Shown piece by piece: positions 1 through 9,085 of a DNA stretch of 64,000 bases. The first letter of the stretch is position 1. Every line of letters begins with the position of its first letter. The translations under genes and the position numbers were made by a program. The notes beneath the pieces were generated by a model, which was not told the origin of the DNA, did not search any database, and saw nothing but the letters and a program-made list of their open reading frames with translations. Origin of the DNA: Virgisporangium ochraceum (lineage in GTDB: Bacteria; Actinomycetota; Actinomycetes; Mycobacteriales; Micromonosporaceae); assembly GCF_016863655.1 (NCBI RefSeq), contig NZ_BOPH01000069.1, positions 1 to 64,000 on the forward strand. The letters run 5' to 3'.

Positions 1-2
1 CC

Positions 3-929
3 ACGATCCACCAGCTCGCACCGCAGCAGCGGCTGCGGCGGCTGGAGCTCGTGATCACCCGGCGGCTGGACGGCCTGCTGCACGGCCAGCACCTCGGCCT
101 GCTGCCGGGCCCGGGGAGTGAGCCGGCGGGCAGCCGCGAGTACCGGCCGGGTGAGGACGAGGTCCGGCGCATGGACTGGGCGGTCACGGCCCGCACCACG
201 GTGCCGCACGTCCGCACGGTCGACGCCGACCGCGAGCTCACCACCTGGGTGCTCGTCGACGGCACGGCCAGCATGGACTTCGGCACCGCCGACCACGAGA
301 AGCGGGAGCTGGCGGTCGCGGCCGTGGCGGCGGTGGGGTTCCTCACCGCCGGTCACGGCAACCGCCTCGGCGGGTTCGTCGTCGGGAGCGGGCCGATGCG
401 CCGCTACCCGCCGCGGACGGGCAGGATCCACCTGCTCGGCATGCTGCGGGCGCTCCTCGACCGCGAACGCCAACCGGAGGGCGAGGCACCCGGGCTGCAC
501 GACGCGATCGGGTCGATGGCGAGGCTCGCGGCGCGGCGCGGCCTGGTCGTCGTGGTGAGTGACTTCCTGGACCAGCAGAGCGCGGCCTGGGAGACCTCGA
601 TGCGACGCCTCGCGGCCCGCCACCAGGTGCTGGCCGTGGAGGTCCTCGACCCTCGCGAGCTGGAGCTTCCCGACGTCGGTCTGCTCACGCTCGTCGACCC
701 GGAGACGGGCCGCAAGCGCGAGGTGGCGACGACGCGCAAGCTGCGCGAACGCTACGCCGCCGCGGCGGCCGGGCAGCGCCTGGAAACGGCGGCGGCCATC
801 CGCCGCACGGGCGCCGCCCACCTGCGCCTGCGCACCGACCGCGACTGGATCTTGGACCTGGTGAAACACGTGCACGCCCAGCGCCGCCTGGCCCGGGCGG
901 CACACAGACCCGGAGGGGGCGCGGCATGA
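3..929 (+). CDS. DUF58 domain protein (5' end outside window)
   Basis: The reading frame is open to the left edge and the homologous family region LRRLEL...TRRLDG begins before the first GTG at 51, so the true start lies outside the window. Seen: the DUF58 core around SREYRPGEDEVRRMDW, followed by a vWA-like fold with the degenerate metal-site strand VLVDGTASMDFG. DUF58 proteins usually sit between a MoxR-type AAA ATPase and membrane vWA proteins and are thought to act in envelope or complex maturation. The vWA gene just downstream fits that arrangement; the MoxR gene would lie upstream, out of view. Exact biochemical role unknown. Confidence 0.85.
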   Translation, partial: TIHQLAPQQRLRRLELVITRRLDGLLHGQHLGLLPGPGSEPAGSREYRPGEDEVRRMDWAVTARTTVPHVRTVDADRELTTWVLVDGTASMDFGTADHEKRELAVAAVAAVGFLTAGHGNRLGGFVVGSGPMRRYPPRTGRIHLLGMLRALLDRERQPEGEAPGLHDAIGSMARLAARRGLVVVVSDFLDQQSAAWETSMRRLAARHQVLAVEVLDPRELELPDVGLLTLVDPETGRKREVATTRKLRERYAAAAAGQRLETAAAIRRTGAAHLRLRTDRDWILDLVKHVHAQRRLARAAHRPGGGAA

Positions 930-993
930 CGACCGAGCGAAGCTCGGGCGGCGTGACGGCGCGTCCTTGTGCGGCATACGGAGGTGGAGCTTC

Positions 994-1953
994 GTGACAT
1001 TTGAATCGCCGGCGAGGTTGTGGCTGCTCATCGGGGTGGCGGCGCTGGCCATCGCGTACGTGTTCGTGCAGCGACGGCGTAGCCGTTACACCGTCCGCTT
1101 CACGAACCTGGCGCTGCTCGACAAGGTCGCGCCGAAGCGACCGGGCTGGCGCCGGCACCTGCCGGCGGGCCTGTTCCTGGCGATGCTGGTGCCGCTGGTG
1201 GCCGGCTTCGCCCGGCCCGCCGACGACGTCGAGGTTCCGCGCGAGCGGGCCACGGTGATCGTCGCCGTGGACGCGTCGACCTCGATGCGGGCCACCGACG
1301 TCGACCCGAGCCGGCTGCAGGCGGCCGAGGACGCCGCGCGCGAGTTCGTGCGCGGGCTGCCCGAGGAGTTCAACGTCGGCCTGGTGACGTTCGCCGGTGG
1401 CGCGAGCCTGCAGGTGGCGCCGACCACCGACCGGGCGGCGCTGGAGGCCGGCATCGAACGGATCTCCGACGGCTACGCCGGTGCGCAGGGCACGGCGATC
1501 GGTGGCGCGATCGACGCGGCGCTGCAGGCGATCCGCGGCTTCGACGCGGAGGCCGGCGAGGAGCCGCCGCCGGCGCGGGTCGTGGTGCTCTCCGACGGCG
1601 CCAACACGTCCGGGCGCAACCCGGCGGAGGTGTCGGCGGAGGCGGCCGCGGCGGAGGTGCCGGTCGACACGATCGCGTTCGGCACCGCCGACGGCACGAT
1701 CAGCCAGGGCGGCCGCACCACCCGGGTGCCGGTCGACGGCGGGACGCTGGAGCAGGTCGCCACGGCGACCGGCGGCGGCTACCACGAGGCGGGCAGCAGC
1801 GACGAGCTGCGGGCCGTCTACGAGGACATCGGCTCCGACGTCGGGTACGTCACGCGGAAGCAGGACGTCTCGGCGCGCTTCATCGGCGTGGGTCTGATCT
1901 TCGCGATGGCGGCGGCGGCCACATCCATGCTCTGGTTCGCGAGATTGCCCTAG
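994..1953 (+). CDS. Membrane-anchored vWA-domain protein (BatA/YfbK-like)
   Basis: 319 aa from GTG 994, chosen because GGAGG (980-984) lies 9 nt upstream; the frame opens earlier at 967 but has no SD there. Two hydrophobic N-terminal segments (about residues 8-25 and 55-70) and one C-terminal segment flank a vWA domain whose MIDAS motif is DASTS. Predicted to expose the vWA domain on one membrane face and bind Mg2+-dependent protein partners. Together with the upstream DUF58 gene it forms the usual MoxR-DUF58-vWA set (aerotolerance-type cluster). The precise substrate is unknown. Confidence 0.85.
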   Translation: MTFESPARLWLLIGVAALAIAYVFVQRRRSRYTVRFTNLALLDKVAPKRPGWRRHLPAGLFLAMLVPLVAGFARPADDVEVPRERATVIVAVDASTSMRATDVDPSRLQAAEDAAREFVRGLPEEFNVGLVTFAGGASLQVAPTTDRAALEAGIERISDGYAGAQGTAIGGAIDAALQAIRGFDAEAGEEPPPARVVVLSDGANTSGRNPAEVSAEAAAAEVPVDTIAFGTADGTISQGGRTTRVPVDGGTLEQVATATGGGYHEAGSSDELRAVYEDIGSDVGYVTRKQDVSARFIGVGLIFAMAAAATSMLWFARLP

Positions 1954-1965
1954 GTTCGAAGAATC

Positions 1966-2658
1966 ATGCGATTGCTCCTGGTCGAAGACGAGGAAGATCT
2001 GGCCGGCGCGCTCCGACTCGGGTTGGAGCGCGCCGGCTACGCCGTCGACGTCGCCGGTGACGCCGCCGACGCCTACGAGCGCCTCGCCGTGAACGCCTAC
2101 GACCTCATGCTGCTCGACATCAACCTGCCCGACGCCGACGGGTTCACGGTCTGCCGCGCGATCCGCCGCGGCGAGGTCGACGTCGCCGGCGGCCCGGGCC
2201 TGCGGATGCTCATGCTCACCGCGCGTGGCGCGTTGAAGGACCGCGTGCGCGGCCTCGACGAGGGCGCCGACGACTACCTGGTCAAGCCGTTCGCGCTGGC
2301 CGAGCTGCTGGCGCGGGTCCGGGCGCTGCTGCGCCGCGACACCGCGGCGGTCGGCTCCGTGCTGACCGTCGGTGACCTGCAACTGGACGCCGCGCGGCAC
2401 AGCGCCTCCCGCGGCGGCGCGCCGCTGCGCCTGACGCCGAAGGAGTTCGGCGTGCTGGAGTACCTGATGACCCGGCCCGGGCACGTGGTGCCGGCCGAGG
2501 AGCTGCTCGAGCACGTCTGGGACGAGAATGCCGACCCGTTCACCGAGACCGTGCGGGTCACCGTCGGCACGCTGCGCCGCAAGCTCGGCACCGGCTCCGA
2601 CGAGGGCCCGCTGATCGAGACCGTGGTCGGGCGCGGGTACCGCCTGCGGGAGGACTGA
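1966..2658 (+). CDS. OmpR/PhoB-family response regulator
   Basis: 230 aa. Receiver domain (about 1-120) with the acidic pocket E7/D8, phospho-acceptor D51 (LLDINLPD), T85 and K107 (LVKPFA); winged-helix DNA-binding domain (about 130-228) ending in the typical RGYRLRED. It begins 12 nt after the vWA gene and ends 1 nt before a histidine kinase, so it is a cognate two-component pair and possibly co-transcribed with the DUF58/vWA genes. The SD is weak. Target genes cannot be read from the sequence. Confidence 0.95.
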   Translation: MRLLLVEDEEDLAGALRLGLERAGYAVDVAGDAADAYERLAVNAYDLMLLDINLPDADGFTVCRAIRRGEVDVAGGPGLRMLMLTARGALKDRVRGLDEGADDYLVKPFALAELLARVRALLRRDTAAVGSVLTVGDLQLDAARHSASRGGAPLRLTPKEFGVLEYLMTRPGHVVPAEELLEHVWDENADPFTETVRVTVGTLRRKLGTGSDEGPLIETVVGRGYRLRED

Positions 2659-2659
2659 C

Positions 2660-3877
2660 ATGAGGCTGCCCCGGTTCACCCACTCGATCCGGTTCCGCCT
2701 GACCGCCCTGTACTCGCTGCTGCTGTTCGCGCTGGCCGGGTCGGCCCTGGTGGTGACGTACGTGGCCGTCGAGCGGAGCACCGATCCGAAGCCGATCACC
2801 GAAAGCTACGAGGTCGAGCTGCGCAAGCGCGGCTACGACGGCCGCGAACGCACGATCGACACGGTCGACATGGCCGCCGTCGAGGAGGTGGAGTCGGCGG
2901 TCAACTTCCGCACGCTGCAGACGCTGCGCAACTACTCCGGCCTCGCCCTCGGCGGCCTGTTCCTGGCCAGCCTCGGCATCGGCTGGGTGCTGTCGGGCCG
3001 GGCGCTGCGCCCGGTCGGCCGGATCGCCCGCACCGCACGCGAGATCCAGGCGACCGACCTGTCCCGCCGGATCGACCTCGGCGGCTACCGCGACGAGCTG
3101 CGCGACCTCGCCGACACGATCGACTCGATGCTCGGCCGGCTCGACTCGGCGTTCGCCGCCCAGCGGCAGCTCATCGACGACGCCTCGCACGAGCTGCGGA
3201 CGCCGCTGGCGATCATCCGGGCGAACCTCGACGCGACGCTCGCCGTCCCCGGAACGGGGTCCGAGGAGCGCGACCGGGCCGTCGCGGTGATCGACCGGGC
3301 CACCGTGCGGATGTCGCGGCTGGTCGAGGACCTGCTGGCGACCGCGCGGCGGGAGGCCGAGGGCTTCGACGACGCGGCCGTCGACCTGGCCGAGGTGGCG
3401 CGGGAGGCGGGTGAGGAGTTCGCGGCGGTGGCGGGGGAGCGGGGGGTGGCGATCGAGTACGCGCTGGGTAGCGGGCTCGTCGCGTCCGGCGACCACGACG
3501 CGCTGCGCCGCGCGGTGGCGAACCTGCTGTCGAACGCGGCCCGGCTCGCGCCCGCCGACACCGTCGTCACCGTGGGCGCCGGCAACATCGACGGATGGTT
3601 GTGGATCGCGGTGGCCGACCGCGGTCCGGGCATCGACTCTGGCGACCGCGAGAAGGTCTTCGACCGGTTCTGGCGGCGCGAGACCGGGGGGCGCGACCGG
3701 GGCGAGCGGCGGACCGGGCTGGGCCTCGCGATCGTGCGGCAGATCGTGGAGTCGCACGGCGGCCGGGCGGCGGTGCACTCGACCGTGGGCGCCGGCAGCA
3801 CGTTCGTCCTCTGGCTTCCCGCCGACGGGGTGGAGGGTCCGGTGCCGATCGAGGTGAATCCCCTGGTGAAGGCCTGA
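2660..3877 (+). CDS. Sensor histidine kinase (HAMP-HisKA-HATPase)
   Basis: 405 aa. TM1 about 15-36, a short extracytoplasmic loop of about 55 residues, TM2 about 93-112, HAMP about 113-165, H-box DDASHELRTPL with His177, then the HATPase_c domain with its N-box (LLSNAARLAP), DRGPGI and GLGLAIV boxes. It follows the OmpR regulator by 1 nt and is its likely partner. The loop is too small for a classical ligand domain, so it may sense membrane or envelope state. A hairpin terminator follows. Confidence 0.95.
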   Translation: MRLPRFTHSIRFRLTALYSLLLFALAGSALVVTYVAVERSTDPKPITESYEVELRKRGYDGRERTIDTVDMAAVEEVESAVNFRTLQTLRNYSGLALGGLFLASLGIGWVLSGRALRPVGRIARTAREIQATDLSRRIDLGGYRDELRDLADTIDSMLGRLDSAFAAQRQLIDDASHELRTPLAIIRANLDATLAVPGTGSEERDRAVAVIDRATVRMSRLVEDLLATARREAEGFDDAAVDLAEVAREAGEEFAAVAGERGVAIEYALGSGLVASGDHDALRRAVANLLSNAARLAPADTVVTVGAGNIDGWLWIAVADRGPGIDSGDREKVFDRFWRRETGGRDRGERRTGLGLAIVRQIVESHGGRAAVHSTVGAGSTFVLWLPADGVEGPVPIEVNPLVKA

Positions 3878-3913
3878 CCCGGTCATGATTCCGGACCGGT
3901 TCCGGGCATGAGG

Positions 3914-3947
3914 GAGGCCGGCACTCACGGGGGAAAGTGCCGGCCTC
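3914..3947 (+). terminator. Hairpin terminator after the two-component operon
   Basis: Perfect 12-bp stem (3914-3925 with 3936-3947) and a 10-nt loop, 36 nt after the histidine-kinase stop. No long T run follows, which is usual for high-GC actinomycetes. It separates the two-component genes from the conservon operon. Confidence 0.7.
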
Positions 3948-3949
3948 GA

Positions 3950-4235
3950 ATAACAAGGGTATGGCCTGCACGCGCGCTGTGCAATCGGCCGTCGGCAACC
4001 CGACGGGAGGAAAATTTCGCAGGTTCGCCCGGTTGTCGACCGCTTCAAGATCGAGTAATCACGCTGCGACAGCATGCGATGTTCGGATGGCCGCAAGACG
4101 GCTGATCGGCCGATGTCTGCCTTCCGGTGTTGACCGGACGTGCACCTTTCGACGTAGATTCACGGACGGTCGGAAATCCGGGGAGGGAGATCACTCGTCC
4201 CTGGCTTCCGCGTAGGGCCGAGGGCTCCGCGCGGA
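3950..4235 (+). promoter_or_regulatory. Upstream region of the conservon operon with candidate promoter
   Basis: About 290 bp without a supported gene and with lower GC than its flanks. A candidate SigA-type promoter is TTGACC at 4130-4135 and TAGATT at 4155-4160; the 19-nt spacer is slightly long. The downstream GTG start at 4236 would give a leader of about 70 nt. Nothing else recognisable was seen. Confidence 0.35.
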
Positions 4236-5504
4236 GTGGCGGAGAGAGCGGTTTCCCGCCAGCGCCGGTCGCGGAAGCGGCGGGTGGTGGCGGCAGAGCG
4301 GGAGGCGACATTGGCGGTCGCGGAACGCCGGTCCAGCGTTGGCTGGGTTCGGGTGGTCACAGCGGTGGTTCTCGCGGTGGCCGTACTGGTGCCACTGGCC
4401 ACGGTCGCCGCGTGGGCGTCGTCCGACAACGGCGACGGTCGTACCCGCATCGAGGCGGAACGACAGGGCGTGGAGTACCTGCGTCCGCTCACCGCACTGC
4501 TCGGCGCGCTGGTCACCGGCCAGAGCGCCGCAGTGCGCGGTGAGCAGGTCGACAACCAGCAGCTGGAGGCCAGGCTGGCCGACGTCGAGCTGGTGGAGCT
4601 GCGCAACGGCGCCGAGCTGAGCACCCGGTCACGGTGGCCCATCCTGCGCGACTCGATCCGGGAGCTGGTGCGCAGCGCCGGCAACCCCGGCCTCGACGCG
4701 TACCAGCGCTGGGCCCAGGCGGTCGACCTGACCGTCGCGCTCGTCCGGCGCGTCGGTGACACGTCGCGGCTGTTCGTCGACGCCGAGGTCGACTCGTCCT
4801 ACCTCATCGACGCCGGTCTGCTGCGGCTGCCCGAGATCATCCAGGCGGCGGGCCAGCTCTCCGACCTCGGTCACCTCAATCCCGGTCTCAGCGCCACCGA
4901 CCCGCGGGCGGCGGTGCTGCGCGACCGCATCGCGACGAACGCCGCGCAGGTGGCGACCGGGCTGGGCAACGTGGCCGACGCCAGCAGCAACGAACGGGTG
5001 GGCAGCGCGCTGCTGTCGCCGCTCGACCAGTTCGGCGCGGCCACCGACCAGCTCGCACCGTCGGTCGCGGTCGCGAGCATGCCGCCGCTGCCCGACAACC
5101 TCACCGCCGCCTCGGTCGGCGTCCGCGACTCGTCGGGCCGGCTGGCCCAGACCGTCTGGGCCGAGCTCGACCGGCTCCTCGTCATCCGGCTCGACGACCT
5201 GTCCAGCCGGCGGATCGAGATCCTCGTGGTGTCGGTGCTCGGCCTGCTGGTGGCGGTCGCGGTCGGAGTCGCGCTGCTCGTGATGACCCGGCGCACGCCG
5301 GCGTCGCCGCGCCGGCGCAGCCCCGCGCACGCCGCACCGGAGGACCCGACGCCCGAGGGCGGCCAGTCGCTGGGTGCGTCGCTGAGCGCGACGTTCGGCA
5401 CCGAGCCGCCCGGCCAGCCCGGCGGGCTGTACACCGGTCCGCACTCCGACCCGGCGATCGCCGCCGTCGTGAACACACCGAGATCCGCGGCAGGTGCCCG
5501 GTGA
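4236..5504 (+). CDS. Receptor-like membrane protein without output domain, conservon-associated
   Basis: 422 aa. A basic N-terminus, TM1 about 36-60, a largely helical extracytoplasmic region of about 260 residues, TM2 about 328-350 and a Pro-rich cytoplasmic tail of about 70 residues. The external segment contains AEVDSSYLIDAGLLRLPEI, resembling the D-S-Y-L-x-D / R-L-P-E signature of helical-bundle sensor domains in chemoreceptors and kinases. No HAMP, kinase or MCP signalling region follows, so it looks like a sensor module alone. It overlaps the next gene by 4 nt (GTGA), implying co-translation with the CvnA-like kinase. Start uncertain: TTG 4311 has a better SD (GGAGG 4301-4305) and would remove 25 basic residues. 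Confidence 0.7.
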   Translation: MAERAVSRQRRSRKRRVVAAEREATLAVAERRSSVGWVRVVTAVVLAVAVLVPLATVAAWASSDNGDGRTRIEAERQGVEYLRPLTALLGALVTGQSAAVRGEQVDNQQLEARLADVELVELRNGAELSTRSRWPILRDSIRELVRSAGNPGLDAYQRWAQAVDLTVALVRRVGDTSRLFVDAEVDSSYLIDAGLLRLPEIIQAAGQLSDLGHLNPGLSATDPRAAVLRDRIATNAAQVATGLGNVADASSNERVGSALLSPLDQFGAATDQLAPSVAVASMPPLPDNLTAASVGVRDSSGRLAQTVWAELDRLLVIRLDDLSSRRIEILVVSVLGLLVAVAVGVALLVMTRRTPASPRRRSPAHAAPEDPTPEGGQSLGASLSATFGTEPPGQPGGLYTGPHSDPAIAAVVNTPRSAAGAR

Positions 5505-8500
5505 TCTTCCGGCTCCGCCGGCGGCTCGGCCGGCTGCGGGTCTCCCAGCGCCTGGCCCTGCTGGTGCTCGTCCCGCTCGCCGCGGTGGTCGGCCTGGCCG
5601 TCCCGGTCGTCACCGACCGCGTCGACAGCGCGCAGGCGCAGGCGTCGATCGCCGACGAGGCGGAGACCCGCCGCACCGTCGGCTCGGTGCTCGAGGAGCT
5701 CCAGCGGGAGCGGCTGCTGTCGCTGATGTACCTGGCCGTCGACTCCGCCGACAGCAGCTCCGTCGTGCGGCAGAGCCAGGCCGTCAACGACGCCATCGAC
5801 GACCTGCGCAGCCACGCCGACCAGCGGCTGCGCCCCGGCATCGCCGAGCTGGTCACGCTGCTGGGCATCGTGCGGCCGCGCGTGCTCGACCGCAGCGTGC
5901 TGAGCATGGTGGCGCACGAGGTGTTCAGCCGCGGCATCGAAGCGATCATCTACAACATCCCGCCGCCCACCGCGGCCGGCACCGACGCGGCGCTGTCGCC
6001 GTCGGCGCCGCTCGACGAACTGCTGCGCGCGAACGAGCAGGCGGCCCGGTTCGGCACCGCGGCCCTGGTCGCGGTCGTCGAGGCGGCACCGGGCGAGAAG
6101 CTGCTCCGCGAGGCCGAGGTCGGGCTGGAGCTGTACACCGCCCGCTTCACCCAGCTGGCGAGCGTCAACCAGCGCAGCCTGCTCACGGCGGCCGAGAACA
6201 GCCAGGCCTCGCAGCGGGTCGTCGCGCTGGCCGCCAACCCCGGCGAGGGCGCCCTCAACGAGAAGGTCATCCGCATCGCGTCGGCGGTCGAGACCTACAC
6301 GACGCTGCGCCGGCTCGTCGGTGACCGCATCGCCCGCGAGATCACCGACGCGGCCGCCGAGGACGCCAACGCCGCGCTGCGCGAGGCGATCATCGTGGGC
6401 CTCCTCGCGTTCCTCCTGCTGCTGTTCGTGGCCGCGCTCGCCGCCGCCGGTGCCCGGTCGATCGCGGTACCGCTGGCCCAGCTGAACGCCGCCGCGGTCG
6501 CGGTGGCCCGGGCCACCGGGCGGGAGCTGGAACGGGTCAGCGACGTCGAGAACCAGTCGGAGTCGACGCCTGCCCTGAGAGCCGTGCCCACCACCGGACC
6601 CGGTGACGTGGCCGACCTGGCGGCCGCGTTCAACCAGGTGCAGGAGGGCGCGGCGGCGCTGCTGGAGCGGCAGGTCACCACGCGGCGCAACGTCTCGGCG
6701 ATGTTCGCGACCGTCGCCCGGCGCACCCGGAACCTGGCCGACCGGCAGCTGAACCTCATCGACGTCCTCGAACGCCAGCAGCAGGACCCGCAGCTGCTGG
6801 AGCGGCTGTACCGCCTCGACCACGTCGCCACCCGCCTGCGCCGGAGCGCCTCGGCGCTGCTGGTGGTGTCGGGTGCCGCCGACGACCCGGCCACCGGCCC
6901 GATGCGGCTCGCCGACGTCGTGCGGGCGGCCGCCGCCGAGATCGAGCAGTTCACCCGGGTGCGGCTGGAGGACGCCGTCGACGTGGCGGCCGTGCCCCGC
7001 GTGGTCTCCGACCTGATCCTGCTCGTCGCCGAGATCCTCGACAACGCGGTGTCGTACTCGCCACCGCCCGGCCCGGTGACGGTGTCGGTCTCGGTTCTCG
7101 GCGAGGGCTGCCGGATCTCGATCGCCGACGTCGGCATCGGCATGTCGGCCGACCAGCTTGAGGCCGAGAACAAGCGGCTGGTCGACCGGGAGCGGCTGGA
7201 GATCGCACCCACCCGGGTGCTGGGGCTGTTCGTGGTGGGCCGGCTGGCCCGCCGGCACGGCCTCACCGTGACGCTGCTGGCCAACGAGCCGCAGGGTGTG
7301 CTCGCCCACATCGACCTGCCCGCCCGCCTGCTCACCGCACCGGTCGGGGTCACCGCGCCGGCGCCGCAGCCCCGCGGCATGCGCCAGGCGGTCCGCAGCG
7401 CCGCCGCGTCGACGCTCCCGGTGCCCGAGCGCACGGTCGTCGCGATGCGGACCGCGGCCGGCGAGCACTTCGACTGGTTCGGCGACCCGCCGATGCTCCC
7501 GGCCGGCGCGCAGCCGGCGATGCTTCCCGGTCCCATGGCCGACGACGAGACCGGTCCGCTGCCCGTCCGCGGCGGGGCCGACGCCATGCCGCTGGCCGCG
7601 TTGGGCATGCCGCGCGCGGGCCGGACCCCGCCGGCGTCGGCCGTGCCGTCGCCGCTCGTGCCGCCGTCGGTCGCGTCGGGCCCGATCGTGCCGTCGGCCG
7701 GCGGGCGGCCGCTGGCCCCGGCCGCGCCCACCGCGTTCGCCGGGCCGCCGTCGATGCCCGCGGCGCCGGTGGGAGGAGCGCCGGGCTTCGGGGGAGCGTC
7801 GGTTCCGCCGATCCGTCCCGGCTCGCTGCGTGACCGTCCGCAACTGCCCGGCGAGGGCCCGACGGCCGCGGTTCCGCTCCCGTCGACCCGGTCCCCGCTC
7901 CCGCCCGACGGTCCGGCCGACGGGCCCGACGCCGACGGCGGCCCCGTCGAGGAGCGGGGCGGGCTCAGCCGGCGCGTTCCCGGCCGCAACCTGCCGAGCG
8001 GCATCCCGGCGGCCGACCAGCGCGATCCGGCACCGGTCGACCCGGCGATCGCCCGCGCCGAGGCGGAGGCGTTCAGCCAGGGCTTCGCCCGCGGCGTGGC
8101 GACCGTCCCCGGCACGACGCGTCCGTCGGAGCAGCCCGGGACGTCCGACACCCGGCCCCTGGCGCGGCCCGGGTCCCCGGCCGGGGAGTCGTCGGCGCCG
8201 CCGCAGTGGCCGCTGTCGGCCGCGATCCCGACGCAGCGCGCACCGATGCCGGCCGAGCGGCTCGACCGGGACGCTCCGGTGAGCCCGGCTCCCACCGGCA
8301 ACGCGCCGGTGAGTTCGGCACCGGTGAGTTCGGCACCGGTGAGTTCCGCACCGGTGAGTTCGGCACCGGTCAGCTCCGCGCCGGTGAGTGCCGCACCGGT
8401 CAGCCCTGCGCCGGTCAGCGGCGCGCCGGTGAGTTCAGCGCCGGTCAGCGCCGCGCCGGTGAGTTCGGCGCCGGTGAGTTCGGCGCCGGTCAGCCCCGCG

Positions 8501-9085
8501 CCGGTCAGTTCCGCGCCGTTCAGCCCGGCGGCTTCGGGCGGTTCCGCGCCGGTCTCCGGGATACCGACCGGTTTCCCGCCGGCCGGGGTCGCGACCCCGG
8601 GCCCGGTGGCACCGATCGGGCCCACCCCCGAGGACGCCGCCCGGTACCCGCTCCCCGCCCGCCGGGTGCCCGGAAGCACACGCAACGGGTGGGCCGGCGA
8701 GGACACCCAACCGGTCCCGCCTCCGGCCGCCCGACCCCCGGCGGTGCCGCTCGACGACGGACAGCTCACCCGGCGGGTGCCCGGCAGCCACCTCGCCAAC
8801 GAGCTGCGGGCCCCCGGTGCGGTGCAGCCGGCGCCGGCGGGTACCGCCCCGCGCTCCGGGCGCACGCAGGCCCCGATCGACCGGGACCCGCAGTCGGAAC
8901 AGCTCCAGCTCGACGCGATGTTCGCCGGGTTCGCCCGCGGTGCCGCCGCGGCCGAGGCCGGCAACGGTGTACCGGACCGTGGTCCCACCAACGGCGGTCC
9001 GTCGTCCCATCAACCCACCCCCAGCTATCAGTACGACAGCGGTACACCTAACGGGGCCGAACCGCAGAATGTGGAGCGACGATGA
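5501..9085 (+). CDS. cvnA: CvnA-like sensor histidine kinase with long repeat-rich tail
   Basis: 1194 aa. TM1 about 14-34, a nitrate/nitrite-sensing-type helical extracytoplasmic domain (about 40-290), TM2 about 296-320, a HAMP-like linker, a non-standard H-box RLDHVATRLRR (His about 441), and HATPase_c with N-box EILDNAVSY (about 508) and DVGIGMS. The last roughly 550 residues are Pro/Ala/Ser-rich low complexity, including 15 tandem APVSx pentapeptides and three copies of an RRVPG motif (GLSRRVPGRNL, ARRVPGSTR, LTRRVPGSHL). Conservon kinases typically head a cassette of Roadblock, DUF742 and GTPase proteins, exactly as here. It may act by scaffolding these partners at the membrane. Overlaps the upstream receptor-like gene and cvnB by 4 nt each. 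Confidence 0.9.
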   Translation: MIFRLRRRLGRLRVSQRLALLVLVPLAAVVGLAVPVVTDRVDSAQAQASIADEAETRRTVGSVLEELQRERLLSLMYLAVDSADSSSVVRQSQAVNDAIDDLRSHADQRLRPGIAELVTLLGIVRPRVLDRSVLSMVAHEVFSRGIEAIIYNIPPPTAAGTDAALSPSAPLDELLRANEQAARFGTAALVAVVEAAPGEKLLREAEVGLELYTARFTQLASVNQRSLLTAAENSQASQRVVALAANPGEGALNEKVIRIASAVETYTTLRRLVGDRIAREITDAAAEDANAALREAIIVGLLAFLLLLFVAALAAAGARSIAVPLAQLNAAAVAVARATGRELERVSDVENQSESTPALRAVPTTGPGDVADLAAAFNQVQEGAAALLERQVTTRRNVSAMFATVARRTRNLADRQLNLIDVLERQQQDPQLLERLYRLDHVATRLRRSASALLVVSGAADDPATGPMRLADVVRAAAAEIEQFTRVRLEDAVDVAAVPRVVSDLILLVAEILDNAVSYSPPPGPVTVSVSVLGEGCRISIADVGIGMSADQLEAENKRLVDRERLEIAPTRVLGLFVVGRLARRHGLTVTLLANEPQGVLAHIDLPARLLTAPVGVTAPAPQPRGMRQAVRSAAASTLPVPERTVVAMRTAAGEHFDWFGDPPMLPAGAQPAMLPGPMADDETGPLPVRGGADAMPLAALGMPRAGRTPPASAVPSPLVPPSVASGPIVPSAGGRPLAPAAPTAFAGPPSMPAAPVGGAPGFGGASVPPIRPGSLRDRPQLPGEGPTAAVPLPSTRSPLPPDGPADGPDADGGPVEERGGLSRRVPGRNLPSGIPAADQRDPAPVDPAIARAEAEAFSQGFARGVATVPGTTRPSEQPGTSDTRPLARPGSPAGESSAPPQWPLSAAIPTQRAPMPAERLDRDAPVSPAPTGNAPVSSAPVSSAPVSSAPVSSAPVSSAPVSAAPVSPAPVSGAPVSSAPVSAAPVSSAPVSSAPVSPAPVSSAPFSPAASGGSAPVSGIPTGFPPAGVATPGPVAPIGPTPEDAARYPLPARRVPGSTRNGWAGEDTQPVPPPAARPPAVPLDDGQLTRRVPGSHLANELRAPGAVQPAPAGTAPRSGRTQAPIDRDPQSEQLQLDAMFAGFARGAAAAEAGNGVPDRGPTNGGPSSHQPTPSYQYDSGTPNGAEPQNVERR
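8303..8527 (+). repeat. 15-bp tandem repeat inside cvnA encoding APVSx
   Basis: Fifteen near-perfect 15-bp units in frame, encoding APVSS/A/P/G pentapeptides and ending in APFSP. Third-base variants (GCG/GCA, AGT/AGC) show that the array is not freshly duplicated throughout. Such a Ser-rich linker could change length by slippage. Confidence 0.95.

Noticed and set aside
685..2799. 704-residue open frame on the - strand
   Set aside because: Antisense to the DUF58, vWA and response-regulator genes; low-complexity composition.
4871..7843. 990-residue open frame on the - strand
   Set aside because: Shadow of the receptor-like and cvnA genes; no domains, composition dominated by Arg and Gly.
8303..8527. 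15-bp repeats considered as a CRISPR or iteron array
   Set aside because: Contiguous coding repeats (APVSx) with codon-level variation; no spacers and no replication genes nearby.
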